43,613 bases of DNA, taken from Planctomycetota bacterium. GTDB taxonomy: Bacteria; Planctomycetota; SZUA-567; JAFGGJ01. The stretch lies in assembly GCA_016930595.1 (NCBI GenBank), contig JAFGGJ010000006.1:1-43613 (forward strand). The letters run 5' to 3'. Of this stretch, positions 15,431-24,241 are shown piece after piece (position 1 is the stretch's first letter; the number at the start of each line of letters is the position of its first letter). A program made the position numbers and the translations under genes. Under the pieces are notes generated by a model. That model was not told the DNA's origin. It saw only the letters and a list, made by a program, of their open reading frames with translations, and ran no database searches.

Positions 15431-17416
15431 TCAGAAGGGCTGGCTCATGAGCGAATTGCGGAGCGCCGCGATCGCTGCGAAGATGCCGACCATGACGCCT
15501 TCGCCGACGGCGAGGCCCGCGACGATGATGTAGCGGTTGGACTGGAACCATTCATTGCCCCAGCGCTTTTTCGTCCACAGCGCGATGAGGCCGCCGATGA
15601 AGAGACTGACGGCGAAAGGTATGGGCATGCTCATGCCCACGGCAAGGCCGATCAGACTCGGACCCTTGTCTTTGAGCCTGGGGGAGACGAGCGGCAGGAT
15701 ATATTCGCTTATCACGTGGATAACGGTGAAGATCAAGAGGGTGTAACCGATCCACGAGGGACGGAACATGTTGCTGATGGCGGCGCTGGTGCCGCCGGTG
15801 GTCTTGACGGTGCTGCCGATGAAGGCCGAAAGCATGACGGTGTTCCGGGGCAGCCAGATGTTGGCGTAGGGGTAGGCGCTGGACGGGATGGGGGCGATTT
15901 TCCAGAACATGCCCATGTAGATGAAGTTCGCGAGCATGCCGACGGGGACGGCGATAAGCGCCGCCTTGATGAAACTCCACACCCTGCAGCGCACCAAGTC
16001 GCAGACCTTGAAGCCCGACAGCCAGCCCGAGGAGCCGAGAGCCACGGGCCACGGGGCGAACCATACGTCCGGGTTGCTGTAACCGAAGAAACGGTTATGG
16101 CCGATGATGAGACCTTCGCGCACGTAGGGCGGATCGATGAGAAACCCGGTGGTGCCGACGGCGCGCATGTCTATCAGGCTGAAAGTCAGCGACCAGAAGA
16201 CGGCAAAGAAAGCGATGAAAACGGCGGGGAAATCCGGAATAAGTATCTTGAAAAGAACGACCGAGCCGACGATCGCCGAGAAAAACACCCCCAGGAGAAC
16301 CTTGAAGGACACGGGGCGCTCTTCTTCGGCTTCCTCGGTGGATTCGCGCGAGGATGCGGCGAGCGATTTCCCCGTGCCGCCGAGCTGGCGGAAGGCCCGG
16401 ATGAGCTGCCTGGGATGGCTGAGGATGTGCAGCAGGCCGGCCGCGACCATGGCGCCGATGATGGGACTGGCCCAGACGTAGACTTCGTTCACGTGCGTGG
16501 TGGCGATGGTCATGCCCTGGGCGTACCGCGTAAAGACCCCGGCGCGCACCATCAGGAAGTTGCCGAAAAACTGCACGGCGACGGCGCCGACCAGCATGCT
16601 GACGATCACCCGGAAAGGAATAACGAAACCTCCGCTGAAGGCGAGGATATCCGTGGCTATGCCGAAACTCGACCCCGGCATGATGGTATGCAGGCGCGGG
16701 TTCAGGTCGATCCATGGGATGGGGTAGTTGACGATCTTCTTGCCGAGCGCGAGCGGAAAATAGACGAGTATGCCCCACAGAGTGCCCACGACGCCGCTGA
16801 CGGTGAAAGACTTGAGATCCTTTGGATCCGCCCCGGTCAGCGTGTTGCACGCGGCGGCGGTGGGCTGGGCGAACGGGAAAGGAAGTTTTTCGACGCGGAT
16901 GAAGAGCTGGCGGCCGAGAAGGGCCATGGAAATATCGGCCATGACGTGGAAAATCCACACAAGCAGCGCCACCAGGATGGGCACCACCCACGCGGAGTGG
17001 AAGAAACTGCGCTGGGCGACGACGTCGGCCGCCGGGGCCCACCACGCGGGAGCGAGTTCGTTGAAGGGCTTCTGGGTGCCGTCTTTCAGCACCGCGACGA
17101 ACTGCGCGGCCTGTTCGCTGCGGCGGAAGAACGCCGGAAAAAGGGCGTAATTGTAGAACAGCATCTGGCCGGCGGCGATGGAGCTGACGGTGTAGACGAT
17201 GAACGCTTCGGCGCGGCTCAGCGGCTTGTCCATGAGCCGTGCGAGTTCAACCCACAGGATGAGGGCGATGAAGCTGATGGGCCCCAGCAGGCTCCTGCCG
17301 GAAACCAGCATCAGGTAGATGTTCGCGGGCATTAGAATGAACGCGCCATAGATGATGACGGGCCAGGTGCGAGAGGTGAGGCCGTTCTGGAGCGGCAGGC
17401 GGCTGTTGTCAGGCAT
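15431..17416 (-). CDS. OPT-family (oligopeptide/YSL-type) transporter
   Basis: The protein has 661 residues from the ATG at 17416, which overlaps the end of the previous gene by 8 bases (ATGCCTGA). About 14 membrane helices are visible. The loop PFPFAQPTAAACNTLTGAD matches the YPxAQPxA-type motif of OPT proteins. The end of the protein has the family's typical pair of helices, GLAVGMSMPIPFAVSLFIGGL and VAGLAVGEGVMVGIFAAIAA. OPT transporters import peptides, peptide derivatives or metal chelates by proton symport; the substrate cannot be read from the sequence. Its neighbours are an M28-like/FtsX fusion, an esterase and a second OPT-like permease, which suggests processing and uptake of one class of compound. 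Confidence 0.85.
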   Translation of the reverse strand: MPDNSRLPLQNGLTSRTWPVIIYGAFILMPANIYLMLVSGRSLLGPISFIALILWVELARLMDKPLSRAEAFIVYTVSSIAAGQMLFYNYALFPAFFRRSEQAAQFVAVLKDGTQKPFNELAPAWWAPAADVVAQRSFFHSAWVVPILVALLVWIFHVMADISMALLGRQLFIRVEKLPFPFAQPTAAACNTLTGADPKDLKSFTVSGVVGTLWGILVYFPLALGKKIVNYPIPWIDLNPRLHTIMPGSSFGIATDILAFSGGFVIPFRVIVSMLVGAVAVQFFGNFLMVRAGVFTRYAQGMTIATTHVNEVYVWASPIIGAMVAAGLLHILSHPRQLIRAFRQLGGTGKSLAASSRESTEEAEEERPVSFKVLLGVFFSAIVGSVVLFKILIPDFPAVFIAFFAVFWSLTFSLIDMRAVGTTGFLIDPPYVREGLIIGHNRFFGYSNPDVWFAPWPVALGSSGWLSGFKVCDLVRCRVWSFIKAALIAVPVGMLANFIYMGMFWKIAPIPSSAYPYANIWLPRNTVMLSAFIGSTVKTTGGTSAAISNMFRPSWIGYTLLIFTVIHVISEYILPLVSPRLKDKGPSLIGLAVGMSMPIPFAVSLFIGGLIALWTKKRWGNEWFQSNRYIIVAGLAVGEGVMVGIFAAIAALRNSLMSQPF

Positions 17417-20400
17417 CGGGATCCTCCACCCAGCGGGCGGTCCCCCGCTGTGCGAATTCGTCAACAAGCGAATCGGGGAAGGCGCGCCACAGGAGCATCT
17501 GCTTGCGGAAGGCGTCCACGAAGTGCCTGTTGGATCTGAGCCACAGGTAGTCCGGCCCCGAGACGTGCGACACGATGAAGGCAAAGTGCCACCTCGGCCG
17601 GCCTTCGGGGTCCTTGTGCGCGACGAAGAGCACCTTCTGCGTGACGTTGCGTTCGAAGGGGGCGAGCCACGCGTCGAACTCCAGGCCGTAGCCGAGACGG
17701 CCCGGGTCGCGCACGAGGATTATTTTTTCTCCCGCGGCAAAAACCCCCCTTGGCTCACCCACGTTATAGGCCACGAATTCCCTCACGAACTCCAGGATCC
17801 CCATGGCTTCGTCCCGCGTCGTGGCGATGAACGGGAAGGGTATTTCCCAGTTCTTGCCTTCCGGTTCGGTGGGCACGTGCCACGAGCGTTCCAGGGAAGG
17901 ATTGACGATGCGCGCTGCGACGATCATGGGATAGATGGAGCTGAGCACGGTGGCGGCCACGGCAAGGCCGGTGGCGTAGATGACGACGGCGCCCAGGTAG
18001 TTGGGGGCGAATTCCTTGGGCAGCAATCCCCAGTGGCGGAAGAAGTAGAGCAGCACGATGCCTATGAAATAACCCAGCACGCTGGCGATGCCCGCATAGA
18101 CAAGGCTTTCAGTAAGGAACATTCCGGCCACGTGCTTGGGGGAAAGCCCGACGGACGAAAAGATGTTGATCTCGCGCGTCCTTTCGTAGACCGTGCCGAG
18201 CATGATGTTGAGTATCAGGAAAAAGGTGACGACGAGCGGCCCGGCGAGCATGGCGCCGCCCTTGACGGCAAGCCCCGCATGCGCCGAAAGCACCGTGACG
18301 GAACCGCCCCTGGAGATATAGATATCGACGTTGCGGAGTTCCCGGGCGAGTTCTTCCCCGATGGGGCCGATCTCTTCCGGGTCGTCCGGGATAACCACGA
18401 CGGCCCAGACGGCGGTCGGCAGCAGGCCGCCTTCGGCCCGGTTAAAGGCGGCGGGAAGGAAGACGACGTTGGAGCTGGGCTGGTGCGTCGGGTGTTCGGG
18501 GGATTCCTGCTGCGTAGTGAAAAGAAGCGGGGTGAACGGATCACCGTTCAGGTCCTTGATGGAATCCATGGCCTGCTCATCGAACACGCCTCGAACGGTC
18601 AGGACGCGGCCGGCGAGGCGCACCTGGTCGCCGGCATCGACGCCGAGCGAGCCGGCCATGCTCTTCGACAGCAGGCAGTGGTAGGCGTCGCTGGGTTCGA
18701 ACCATCTGCCCCGGCCCTGGATAACGGCGGAGTCCGCTCCGGTAACGTCTTTTTCACCCGGGTCCACGACCTGGATAGTGGGAACGACGAGGCCCGAGTC
18801 GTGGTATATGAGGTCGAGCGTCTCTTCCTGGATCTTCTTGGTGGTGCCGGCTTTCCGGATGGCGTCCACGCGGTCCTTCCAGTCCGCGGGCAGGCCCCGG
18901 GCCGGCGAGATGATGAGCCGCACCACGCCGGAATCCTGGTAGCCGTAGTTGAGGTATTCACGGCGCAGGACGGAGGCGCGCCCGCCGTAGGAGGCTTCGA
19001 TGATGCGGACGACCTGCGGCAGCAGGGCGTGGCTGTGCTGGTAGGTGTTGTACACGGCGACGCCCTGGTAAGCGGGTGCTTCCTTGCGTTTCTCGGGGCG
19101 CTGGTAGACCTGGTCCACGGCGGTGAATGAAGTGAGAAGGACCAGTGAGAGCACCAGCAGCGTGATGGTCCCCAGAGTAAGGGCGGTGCGCAGACGGCGG
19201 CGGCGCATGTTGCTGACGGTGAGAGAAAGCGCGGCGACCAGCATGCCGGCGCGTTCCTCCTTCGCGTAATGAGCCTGCGCGTAGCGCCCGGCAATGGACT
19301 TGAGCAGCGAAGTCCCGCGCCCCAACAGCAGGATGAGCGCGGGGATGGTAAGCAGCACGATGATAAAGGACAGGATCGTGATGAAGACGTTTTCCGCGAG
19401 GTGGAACCCGGGGTGGAACTTCCACAGCGCCAGGGCGAATACGATGAAGAAGCCGCCCGCGACCGCAAGCGTGCGGCCTATGGAGACCTGCGGTATGATC
19501 AGGCGTTCGGCAAGGAACGCGAACGGGATGAGCAGAATGAAATAGAAGACCGTGGTCTTGACGACATCGAACTTGAGAGTAAGGACGGCGGCATAGGCGC
19601 GGGATTCTTCCTGCCATGCGCGCACCAGCCGGGCCCAGATATCGGGGCCGGAGATTTCGGCATCCCCGGTCGAACCCGCCAGCGCGGCGGCGTTGGCGTG
19701 GTACTTTTCGGCCTGGGGACTCTTGACGCCGAGTCCGCCGAAAGCCGTTATCCTGCCGCGGTCGAGCACGGAGAGCTCTTCGTAGTAGCGGCGGATGGGA
19801 TCGTGGAAGACGACGCGTTCGCCCTGTTTCAGGCTGTACCCCTGCGCCCTGGGACTGCCGTCGGACTTGTCGAGGCCGAAACGCCCCAGCGCCAGGAACT
19901 TGCGCGACGGCCTCCCCGCCAGGACTATGCAGGGCTTGTCGGACGGCAGGAAGACGACGGCTTCTTCGCCGTACTGCAGGAACCCGTAGAATTCCGCGTC
20001 CATCTGCGTATCGGCTTCGCGGATTTCCCGAACGGGAACAAGACCGAACTCGGCGTCGTCCTGCGTGTGCCGCGTGTGGCCGGGCCAGCCCCAGTGCTGC
20101 CAGTTCTCGTTGGGGACCGGGCGGTTGAAGGCGTACCGTTCGGGATCAAAAAGGTCGAACAGCACCAGCGTCCCGCAGGGGAAAAGGTTGAGCTTGACAC
20201 TGGAAGACCACGACTGAAGCTCACGGTTCCTGCAGCGGAAGGCGACGTCCCCGTGCATGCCGAGGTCGTTGGCGTACGTGATGTTGCCGGAATCATCGAC
20301 CGTGACGGCCAGGAAATGATAGCGCATCTCAGGCATTTTCGCATAGGCGCCCGGCAGGAAGAAGCGCCCGTCGCCGTCAACGCGCACGATGTAGTAATTC

Positions 20401-22172
20401 ATGAACATCTGGAGGCCGCGGTGCATCTGCAGCCAGGGAGTCCTGGGGCCGGGAATCACACCGGGGTCAACAAGAGGCATGACGCTGGGAACAGCAGTGA
20501 CGAACGTAGCGCCCAGTTCGTTGCCGTCGGCGTCCCTGGGGGGACCCCAGTCGTACCAGACTTTTTCCTGCTTGTAGACGCCGACCTGGCCGTGTATTTC
20601 AACGTAGCCGCCGACGCCGAGCTGTTTCTTGAAGCGGCTGCCCCGGTAATTGAATGCGTCGACGGGGAGCTCGGCCATGCGGGAAAGGATGGGGAACAGC
20701 ATGGCGGCCTGGGACTCGACACGGGCAAGGGATTCCCGGTCGTCCTGGAAGACGTCATCGGGCGTGAAGATGCCGAACCGGTGTTCGGGCGACGTCTGGA
20801 ACCTGTACCCGGGGCCTCCCGCGGCAAAGAACGGCTCCTGCGACGTGTACACCTGCGGATTGAAGACGAACGGCGTGTTGTAAGCCCGCGGGGCGATGGA
20901 GCCTTCCGATTCGAAATGCACCGGCACGTGATTGCCGTAGAGCGGCAGTGATTCCACGTCCATGGCGGCACACAGAACGTCATACCACCATCCCTGCCGC
21001 GGAAACAGCCGCTGTTCCAGCCACTTGTCGCGGTGGCCGTACTGCCAGCCGATAAAGCCGGGCGCGCCGTTTTCCGACACGGTGAGCCCGTCGCTGCCGG
21101 GACACAGGTCGACGGCTATGGCGGCGGCGATGTGCTCGCCGATGAGGTCGATGAGCGGCGGGCCGTCGGGGCGGGCGGCGGCAAGGTACCGGCGCGGGCC
21201 GGCCTGGTCGGGGCGCTGCCCGGAGTAGAAGACAATCCGCAGTCCCAGGGCCGGCTTGTGGCGGCTGAAGAACTCCACCGCCGCCAGCAGAACGGCCGGT
21301 CCGTATATTTCGCTGCCGCCCGGCGCAAGGCCCGGCGTTATGGAATAGCTGTCGATGTGCGCCGACAACAGCAGGTCGCCGTCCCCGGCGGTGCCGGGCA
21401 GGTAGGCTTCCCACACGGGGACTTCCACGTTGCGCATCGCCACCCCCACGCGGAAACGGCAGGGATATTTCTGTTCGGCGGCGCGGCGCACGTAATTGGC
21501 CGAAGAGCGCGGCACGAAAAGGCGCGGGAAGTCGATGGGCAGCAGGGCGATGAACTTCCTGTCCGCCTGGAAGACGGAGGTCTCGCCGTCGCCCAGGAAC
21601 ACCGCTCCAGCCGCTCCCAGCCGCATGCAGTCCATCCAGGCGTCGCCGGACGCCATTTCCAGGACGACGAGCCTGCCCTTGAGATCCCTGCCGTAAAGGT
21701 CGTTCAGGGCGCCGTGCCCGCCGTAGACCAGTTCGGCGGACACGGGCTCGGACGTTGCGGACGCCATGCAGTTGTTCGGCAGGCAGCCGTAGGCTTCGAT
21801 GCGGCGGCGGCCGACCTGCAGTTCGGTGCCTTCGTCCACGGCCGCCGTGGCAGGGAAAGTGACGCGGCGGACGTCCTTCAGCACGCCCTGCTGCTGGTAT
21901 TCCGTCAGCTTTTCGCCGATGTAAGCCGAGACCTTGTCCAGCCCTTCGGATCCGTTGACGCGCGTGTTGCCGGTCAGGCGGGCCATGTTCCTGGCGTGCG
22001 CGGCGGCCGCGGGAAAGACCTGCGCATGGACGGTTTCCACTTCGGCGCGCACGGCATGGGTAAGTGCGGCGAGTTCCGTGTCCGTGGGCCGCGTGGCCGT
22101 GCCCGAAGCGTTTCTTTCGCAGCCGGCGGCGGCCAGGGTAAGCAGAAGGGCATATGCGAACAGGTTCTTCAT
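17409..22172 (-). CDS. Giant lipoprotein: PA/M28-peptidase-like domain fused to an FtsX/MacB-type ABC permease
   Basis: This 1587-residue protein starts with a lipobox (LTLAAAGC, Cys18). Residues 30-400 resemble an M28 zinc aminopeptidase with an inserted PA domain. SAHIDSYS near 269 matches the first metal site, and the core continues through GPAVLLAAVEFFSRHKP and LRIVFYSGQ. The usual PGANDN and GEExG segments are PGGSEI and SGQRPDQAG, so two metal ligands or the catalytic Glu seem lost. A long beta-rich part follows to about 860. Then come two or three helices (867-955), an FtsX-type helix (LSLTVSNMRRRRLRTALTLG, about 980), a MacB-like periplasmic domain, the three-helix FtsX core (about 1305-1416) and a 170-residue C-terminal domain. 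Translation is coupled by ATGA to the hydrolase gene before it. It probably forms one half of an ABC complex with the ATPase at 27391-28152. Confidence 0.85.
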   Translation of the reverse strand: MKNLFAYALLLTLAAAGCERNASGTATRPTDTELAALTHAVRAEVETVHAQVFPAAAAHARNMARLTGNTRVNGSEGLDKVSAYIGEKLTEYQQQGVLKDVRRVTFPATAAVDEGTELQVGRRRIEAYGCLPNNCMASATSEPVSAELVYGGHGALNDLYGRDLKGRLVVLEMASGDAWMDCMRLGAAGAVFLGDGETSVFQADRKFIALLPIDFPRLFVPRSSANYVRRAAEQKYPCRFRVGVAMRNVEVPVWEAYLPGTAGDGDLLLSAHIDSYSITPGLAPGGSEIYGPAVLLAAVEFFSRHKPALGLRIVFYSGQRPDQAGPRRYLAAARPDGPPLIDLIGEHIAAAIAVDLCPGSDGLTVSENGAPGFIGWQYGHRDKWLEQRLFPRQGWWYDVLCAAMDVESLPLYGNHVPVHFESEGSIAPRAYNTPFVFNPQVYTSQEPFFAAGGPGYRFQTSPEHRFGIFTPDDVFQDDRESLARVESQAAMLFPILSRMAELPVDAFNYRGSRFKKQLGVGGYVEIHGQVGVYKQEKVWYDWGPPRDADGNELGATFVTAVPSVMPLVDPGVIPGPRTPWLQMHRGLQMFMNYYIVRVDGDGRFFLPGAYAKMPEMRYHFLAVTVDDSGNITYANDLGMHGDVAFRCRNRELQSWSSSVKLNLFPCGTLVLFDLFDPERYAFNRPVPNENWQHWGWPGHTRHTQDDAEFGLVPVREIREADTQMDAEFYGFLQYGEEAVVFLPSDKPCIVLAGRPSRKFLALGRFGLDKSDGSPRAQGYSLKQGERVVFHDPIRRYYEELSVLDRGRITAFGGLGVKSPQAEKYHANAAALAGSTGDAEISGPDIWARLVRAWQEESRAYAAVLTLKFDVVKTTVFYFILLIPFAFLAERLIIPQVSIGRTLAVAGGFFIVFALALWKFHPGFHLAENVFITILSFIIVLLTIPALILLLGRGTSLLKSIAGRYAQAHYAKEERAGMLVAALSLTVSNMRRRRLRTALTLGTITLLVLSLVLLTSFTAVDQVYQRPEKRKEAPAYQGVAVYNTYQHSHALLPQVVRIIEASYGGRASVLRREYLNYGYQDSGVVRLIISPARGLPADWKDRVDAIRKAGTTKKIQEETLDLIYHDSGLVVPTIQVVDPGEKDVTGADSAVIQGRGRWFEPSDAYHCLLSKSMAGSLGVDAGDQVRLAGRVLTVRGVFDEQAMDSIKDLNGDPFTPLLFTTQQESPEHPTHQPSSNVVFLPAAFNRAEGGLLPTAVWAVVVIPDDPEEIGPIGEELARELRNVDIYISRGGSVTVLSAHAGLAVKGGAMLAGPLVVTFFLILNIMLGTVYERTREINIFSSVGLSPKHVAGMFLTESLVYAGIASVLGYFIGIVLLYFFRHWGLLPKEFAPNYLGAVVIYATGLAVAATVLSSIYPMIVAARIVNPSLERSWHVPTEPEGKNWEIPFPFIATTRDEAMGILEFVREFVAYNVGEPRGVFAAGEKIILVRDPGRLGYGLEFDAWLAPFERNVTQKVLFVAHKDPEGRPRWHFAFIVSHVSGPDYLWLRSNRHFVDAFRKQMLLWRAFPDSLVDEFAQRGTARWVEDPDA

Positions 22173-24238
22173 CGCGGCAGCGCGCCTTCCAGGAATTTCA
22201 ACACCCGCGCGCGGGAGGCCGGGCCGTCAAGCCCGGCTTCCACGGCAAAGGTCCCTTCAGGGCTGACGGCCGACGTCCATCCGAAAGCTTCCGTCGCAGC
22301 GTCCGCGGAAAGAGGCGCCCCCCTGCCATCAACCGGGTTGACCGCCAGCACGGGTTTCGGCGAAACAAGAGCGAGGAGCTGTGGGACGTCGAGGACGCCC
22401 AGAATGCCCGGCACGAAAAGATGGTCGAAAGCGTTCTCAGGAAAACCCCTCTCGGATACGAGGCCGGCCAGGGCGTTTTCCAGAACCAGGCCGGCGGCGG
22501 CCGGGCTGTCGGCGGCCGACAGTATCGAGTACATGCTGAAAGCGTCGGTCGCCCACAGCGCCGCCGGGGCGTCCGGCGAGACGATCCTGAGGAAGGAGGA
22601 AAGATCCAGCGCCCGCCCGTCGAAAAGCGCGCGCCCGCACATGATGGACCCGTGGACGGCGCGCTCTTCCTCGGTGTAATACGCGTAGGCGGTTTCTCCT
22701 GTGCCGCGGACGTCCAGGCCCGCAACCCGGTATCCCGCGTCGAAAAGGTCCCTGGCGCGCCGGTGGAAGAACACTGCATCCTTGCCTTCGTGCGACAGGT
22801 AGACCACGATCGGGGCGGCGGCCGGCGTGTGCGGCATGGAGGCGACGAAGGCGGGCACAAGGATTCCGCATTCGCTCTCGATCACGAAGCAGTCCGCCGT
22901 CACGGCGCCGAAAGTACGTTCGGCCCGGGCCAGCACCAGAGGGCAACCGGGCTGAACCAGAGGTTCGCCCATCAGCCCCGGACGGGCTTCGGCAAAGACC
23001 TGCTTCAGCCGCGGGACTGCCGCGGGGCCGGGCTTCTGCGCGGCGGATTCCGTTTTCCGCAGGGCCGAGCGGCCTTCCGCCGCCGCACGTTCCACAACGG
23101 TTTCCACGTCGTCCATCAGGCGGGGGACGGACGCCAGCACGTTGATCTCGCTGCCGCCCGGATCCTCGTGGGCGGGCGGGTATTCTTCCGGCAGGGCCGT
23201 TTCCGCGTTCACCAGGTGCCGTTCGAAGAAAGCATACATGGCCTGCCGCATGGAATGGCAATAGGCGTGCGGGGCGTAGGCTTCGTACTTCTCGATTGCT
23301 TCCCCTGCGCCGAGAGCGCCGTAGGCGTCGAGAGCACGCAGGAAACTCTCGCGGGCTCCTTTTGCTGGGAAAGTCCTGTCGCGCGTGCCCATCAGCACCA
23401 GCACGGCGCGCGGTGCCGTCAGCGCCAGCACGTCGCCGATATCGCAGAACCGGGCCATGCCCGGCACCAGTTCGCAAGAACAGTAGTAGCTCGAGGAATG
23501 CGCAACGTGATCCTCGAAGGCATTGACGGCGGCAGTGGGCGCCGAAGCCGCCACCCGCTCGTCCAGGGCGGCAAGGTACATCGTCTGCGTGCCGCCACCG
23601 GACGACCCCGTAAGCCCGATGCGGGCGCCGTCCACTCCGGGCAGGGCGCAGAGCACGTCGAGGGCGCGCATGTTGTCGTGAAGGAGTAGCGCCTGCGGAG
23701 TCACCCCCGACGCGAACAGCGGTATCGAAGTATGCCCCAGCGCCTTGCGCTCATTGAGCCCAGCCGTGTCCACCGCCAGCACCGTAAACCCGCGCTTCAC
23801 AAGGCCTATCGAGCGGATCTGCGTGGCCGGCTGCGCCTTGCCGAGGCCGGAATGGCCGTGGACTATCAGCACGCCGGGCGTCTTGCCTTCAGGCGCCGGA
23901 ATAGGCCTGTACACCAGCCCCGTCACCGGCCGCCGCGGCGACGCCTCAAAATACACCCGTTCCACGGAATAGCCGGGGCGTTCGAAGGAGCCGGCGGACT
24001 GCAGGACGGGCGGGTCACCGTCCGGATGCGGCAGCACTCCCAGTGCCCGCGTGAGTTTCGAGCGGATTTCCGCCAGCACCGCCTTCACTTCTTCGCTCCG
24101 CATGCTCCTGTAGTCGGGCAGCGTCCGGCGTTCGCCGTACAGGCGGTGGTATTCGCACAGCATCTCGTTGTATTTCTGCGGGGCGCCTTCGCCCGTCAGG
24201 TCCAGCAGCTTCAGGTAGTCGTCACCGGAATACGGCAT
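22169..24238 (-). CDS. Tandem alpha/beta-hydrolase (acetyl-xylan-esterase-like), second domain degenerate
   Basis: This 689-residue protein contains two alpha/beta-hydrolase folds. The first (about 110-380) is complete: the oxyanion region VHGHSGLGK, a nucleophile elbow TGSSGGGTQT, the acid in GTRDRTFP and the histidine in APHAYCHSM. It resembles acetyl-xylan esterase and related dienelactone-hydrolase-type enzymes. The second (about 430-689) keeps the fold pattern (IVVYLSHEG, VAGLDVRGTGET), but its elbow reads WATDAFSMYS, without a GxSxG, so it is probably inactive. No signal peptide is visible at this start. GGAGG precedes the ATG, and the stop overlaps the next ATG. Ester cleavage of the compound handled by the neighbouring transporters is the most likely role. 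Confidence 0.8.
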   Translation of the reverse strand: MPYSGDDYLKLLDLTGEGAPQKYNEMLCEYHRLYGERRTLPDYRSMRSEEVKAVLAEIRSKLTRALGVLPHPDGDPPVLQSAGSFERPGYSVERVYFEASPRRPVTGLVYRPIPAPEGKTPGVLIVHGHSGLGKAQPATQIRSIGLVKRGFTVLAVDTAGLNERKALGHTSIPLFASGVTPQALLLHDNMRALDVLCALPGVDGARIGLTGSSGGGTQTMYLAALDERVAASAPTAAVNAFEDHVAHSSSYYCSCELVPGMARFCDIGDVLALTAPRAVLVLMGTRDRTFPAKGARESFLRALDAYGALGAGEAIEKYEAYAPHAYCHSMRQAMYAFFERHLVNAETALPEEYPPAHEDPGGSEINVLASVPRLMDDVETVVERAAAEGRSALRKTESAAQKPGPAAVPRLKQVFAEARPGLMGEPLVQPGCPLVLARAERTFGAVTADCFVIESECGILVPAFVASMPHTPAAAPIVVYLSHEGKDAVFFHRRARDLFDAGYRVAGLDVRGTGETAYAYYTEEERAVHGSIMCGRALFDGRALDLSSFLRIVSPDAPAALWATDAFSMYSILSAADSPAAAGLVLENALAGLVSERGFPENAFDHLFVPGILGVLDVPQLLALVSPKPVLAVNPVDGRGAPLSADAATEAFGWTSAVSPEGTFAVEAGLDGPASRARVLKFLEGALPR

Positions 24239-24241
24239 CTG

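Noticed and set aside
15354-15551. 66-codon N-terminal extension of the papain-like protease
   Set aside because: Arg-rich, would bury the signal peptide and overlaps the end of the OPT gene; the GTG at 15353 has a good ribosome site.
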